Shown here: positions 60,853 through 64,000 of the stretch, piece after piece
Layout of the letters: every line of letters begins with the position of its first letter
Numbering within the stretch: position 1 is the stretch's first letter
Assembly (NCBI GenBank): GCA_035578175.1
Contig: JAQMRL010000016.1
Span: forward strand, 1 to 64,000
DNA length: 64,000 nucleotides
Direction of reading: 5' to 3'
From: Catonia carolina
Taxonomy: Eukaryota; Arthropoda; Insecta; Hemiptera; Achilidae
Program-made: the position numbers and the translations under genes
Notes under the pieces: model-generated
What the model was told of the DNA's origin: nothing
The model's input: the letters and a program-made list of their open reading frames with translations, nothing else
Database searches by the model: none

Positions 60853-61701
60853 ACTTTCTCTTGCCTATAGGAATATAATAGGAAGGAAAGTATTGTTTTC
60901 ATATCGATTTTCACAAATACACTCTTCAACCGAATATACACGTAAACAGACCCCCTCAACCCAAAAAACATGTTTTTAGCGATTGGTCTGTGTATTTGTG
61001 TCTGTGTGTGTGTGAACAGAGTATCTCAAGAACGGAACATCGTACAAACTTGAAACTTGAAATTTAAGTTACATACCACTATCGGACCCGACACGAACAT
61101 TTTCATCAAAATTGGGCAACCGGATGTAGTAGTTTATTCGTATAAATTTTCAATATTTTGCAATTTTCTGAAAAACTGGTTCTACGATTTTTTTTTCTAA
61201 TTCGCCTGGTTTACTAAATTTTTTTTTTTGCTCTACAAGATAAGGTAGGCGCCATGTTTGCTGAAATTCTTGGTGAGCTGTTTTCACGTAAAGAAATTGT
61301 TTTTTTAAGATTACGGCTTTAATATGCATTTTAGCGCAAAAATTTATATAATATAAGTTGTAGATAATTTAAAATTCTACAACTTTTATTTTATATTATT
61401 TTTAAATATAACGCTTAGTTTAGAGGTAATTAGCTACATTTCCTTTACTTTTCTCAGGAAAACGTGTGAAAAATCGATTTTTTTAAGATTTCAGCCTTAG
61501 TATGCATTCTACGACAAAAGTGTTTATAACAAAATTTATAGGAAATTAAAAGATCTACGACTTTTATTTAAAAAAATTTTCTCTACAGAGCCTAGTTTAG
61601 AGAGAAAGAGTGATTTTCCGTATGTATCCTTAACTGAGGTCGATTTTCATTTTGCATCTTTCACTCATGATTAAAATAAGATTATGTTTATTGAGAATAG
61701 G
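60853..61701 (+). mobile_element. Helentron-like element HL-39 (3'-truncated)
   Basis: 5' end intact. It ends at tgtttattgagaatagg just before the start of HL-40. Confidence 0.9.
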
Positions 61702-61706
61702 TTTTT

Positions 61707-62652
61707 ACTTTCTCTTGCCTATATGAATATATAGGAAGGAAAGTATTGTTTTCATGTCGATTTTTCGAAATCGAGTTTTCACCGGATCTATACGTTTTCA
61801 GACCCCCTGAACCCAAAAAACATGTTTTTAGCGATTGGTCTGTGTGTGTGTCTGTGTGTCTGTGTGTCTGTGTGTGAACAGAATATCTCAAGAAGGGAAC
61901 ATCGTACGAACTTGAAACTTGAAACTTAAGTTACATACCACTACCGGACGCGACACGAACATTTTCATCAAAATCGGTCAACCGGAAGTAGTAGTTTATT
62001 CGTATAATTTTTCAGTTTTTTGCGATTTTCTCAAAAACTGGTCCTACGATTTTTTTAAAATCGCCTATTTTACTCAATTTTTTATTCTCTACAAGATAGG
62101 GAAGGCGCCATGTTTGCTGAAATTCTCGGTGAGGCTGTTTTCACGTAAAAACGTTGTTTTTTTAAGATTACGGCTTTAATATAAATTTTAGCGCAACAAC
62201 TTATATAATAAAAGTTGTAGAGAATTTAAAAACCTACAATTTCTGTTTCAAACATTTTTTTTTATAACGCTTAGTTTAGCGGTAATTTGCGATTTTCTGT
62301 TTTTTTTTCTCACGAAAACGTGAGAAAAATCGATTTTTTTAACATTTCGGTCTTAGTATGCATTTTACGACAAAAGTGTATATAATTAAATTTATAGAAA
62401 ATTAAAAGATCTACAACTTTTGTTTAGAGCATTTTTCTCTACAGAGCCTAGTTTAGCGTGAAAGCGTGATTTTCCGTATTTTGAAGCCATACTGAGTTCG
62501 ATTGTCATTTTGCGTCATTCACTCATGGTTAAAATAAGGTTATGTTTTTGAGGTTAGTTTTTGTTTATTTCTAATATTTTAATAATAATGTTAGGTTTAT
62601 TATTAATTATTCGCATTGGCTAGAGAAAGTTGTGTGAGTGTTTCACACCAGA
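61707..62652 (+). mobile_element. Helentron-like element HL-40
   Basis: Full-length. Its terminal T run (62653-62658) is also the left flank of HL-41. Same variant as HL-17, HL-22 and HL-31. Confidence 0.95.
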
Positions 62653-62658
62653 TTTTTT

Positions 62659-62789
62659 ACTTTCTCTTGCCTATATGAATATATAGGAAGGAAAGTATTG
62701 TTTTCATGTCGATTTTAAGAAATCGAGTTTTCACCGGATCTATACGTTTTCAGACCCCCTGAACCCAAAAAACATGTTTTTAGCGATTG

Positions 62790-62832
<43 letters not shown>

Positions 62833-63602
62833 CAGAATATCTCAAGAACGGAACATCGTACGAACTTGAAACTTGAAACTTAAGTTAAGTACCACTACCG
62901 GACTCGACACGAACATTTTCATCAAAATCGGTCAACCGGAAGTGGTAGTTTAATCGTATAATTTTTCACTTTTTGCGATTTTCTCAAAAACTGGTTCTAC
63001 GATGTTTTTTAAAATCGCCTGGTTTACTCAATTTTTTATTTTCTACAAGATAGGGTAGGCGTCATGTTTGCTTAAATTCTGGGTGAGGCTGTTTTCACGT
63101 AAAAACGTTGTTTTTTTTAAGATTACAGCTTTAATATGCATTTTAGCGCAAAACTTTATATAATAAAAGTTGTAGAGAATTGAAAATTTTGCAACTGTTA
63201 TTTCAAACAATTTTTTTTATAACGCTTAGTTTAGCGGTAATTTGCGATTTTCTGTTTTTTTCTCACGAAAATGTGTGAAAGATTGATTTTTTTAAGATTT
63301 CGGCCTTAGTATGCATTTTACGACAAAAGTGTATATAATTTAATTTATAGAAAATTAAAAGATCTACAACTTTTTTTTAAAGCATTTTTCTCTACAGAGC
63401 CTAGTTTAGAGAGAAAGAGTGATGTTCTGTATTTCTAAGCCAAACTGAGGTTGATTTTCATTTTGCATCATTTACTCATGATTAAAATAAGGTTATGTTT
63501 TTGAGGTTAGTTTTTTGTTTATTTCTAATATTTTATTATTAATGTTAGGTTTATTGTTAATTATTTGCATTGGCAAGAGAAAGTTGTGTGTTTCACACCA
63601 GA
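62659..63602 (+). mobile_element. Helentron-like element HL-41
   Basis: Full-length and head-to-tail with HL-40; TG tract 62793-62829. Belongs to the 'gagagaaagagtg' variant, so it is not a simple duplicate of HL-40. Confidence 0.95.
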
Positions 63603-63606
63603 TTTT

Positions 63607-63698
63607 TGTTTATTTCTAATGTTGCATTACTAATGTTAGGTTATATTGTTAATTATTTGCGTTAGCAAGAGAAATTTGTGTGAGTGTTCCACACCAGA
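63607..63698 (+). mobile_element. Helentron-like solo 3' end HL-42
   Basis: About 90 bp: tgtttatttctaatgttgca to gttccacaccaga, directly after HL-41. Mirrors the solo end HL-8. Confidence 0.88.
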
Positions 63699-63805
63699 TT
63701 TTTTCATAACATTTAATTTGTCAGTAAATTATCCAATTTTAATAAGTTTCAATTAATTTCAATTTATTAATATCAATTTCAGTTCATTGCGTTTTATTTA
63801 TTTAA

Positions 63806-64000
63806 TCTTCTTCTTCTTCTTCTTCTTCTTACTATGTAGGATTAGGGATAAGGCTTTTCCGAACTCACAAACCATCCTGTACGTCCACACAACACCGTAC
63901 ATCTCGACTACTGTCCATCTTCTTCGAGGTCTTCCCACCTCCCTTCTTCCAATTGGAACATATTCCATCACTTTTAGAGGTATTCTTTCCTCTGGCATCC
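63806..64000 (-). pseudogene. LINE RT C-terminus with (AAG)n tail, cut by window end
   Basis: The minus strand reads RIPLKVMEYVPIGRREVGRP then RRRW, a common LINE C-terminal motif. A (CTT)n run at 63806-63830 is the tail. The rest lies beyond the window. Confidence 0.7.

Overview
This window looks like repeat-dominated nuclear DNA from an arthropod, most likely an insect. The support is an AT-rich background, a Jockey-type non-LTR retrotransposon with an insect-style ORF1 zinc-knuckle domain, mariner-like elements, tRNA-derived SINEs with target-site duplications, and long dinucleotide microsatellites. I see no bacterial operon, CRISPR array or convincing single-copy host gene. Species and order cannot be fixed from the sequence.

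The dominant component is one family of short (about 0.95-1.1 kb), apparently non-coding elements, here called HL. I count about 42 full, truncated or relic copies on both strands, covering roughly two fifths of the window. In the reference orientation a copy starts ACTTTCTCTTGCC plus a 5' hairpin. It carries a variable (TG)n tract about 130-150 bp in, and ends GGCAAGAGAAAGT, a GTGTGAGTGTTTCACAC hairpin and CCAGA followed by a T run. Subterminal inverted repeats of 13 bp, a 3' hairpin, an internal microsatellite and insertion into T runs without a clear target duplication together match Helentron-associated interspersed elements (HINE/DINE-1 type). That family assignment is inference.

Layout: 1-9.7 kb holds a likely contig start with a sequencing-barcode string, two mariner-like copies, HL copies and a pyrimidine-rich tract. 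9.7-17.5 kb holds a third mariner-like copy, SINE-B copies and a block of head-to-tail HL copies. 17.5-22.5 kb holds a LINE nested in an HL copy and a duplicated HL flank. 22.5-32.5 kb holds SINE-A, -B and -C copies, a tandemly repeated unit that reveals empty sites, a second mariner-type relic, and a MITE inside a LINE. 32.5-42 kb holds two paralogous segments giving empty sites for HL and SINE-B insertions. 42-48.1 kb holds duplicated HL/flank units and LINE fragments. 48.1-57.5 kb holds a nearly full-length but disabled Jockey element, itself interrupted by a mariner-like element and a piggyBac-like MITE. 57.5-64 kb holds another LINE tail and a head-to-tail HL array.

Nothing here forms a pathway; the genes are transposon genes, mostly truncated or broken. 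The biological interest lies in the HL family, the nested insertions with readable target sites, and several unusual duplications. A technical point matters for users: the 16-mer CACATATCAGAGTGCG occurs at base 1 and three times internally, always followed by T. I recognise it as the PacBio barcode bc1001, so parts of the consensus are probably artefactual.
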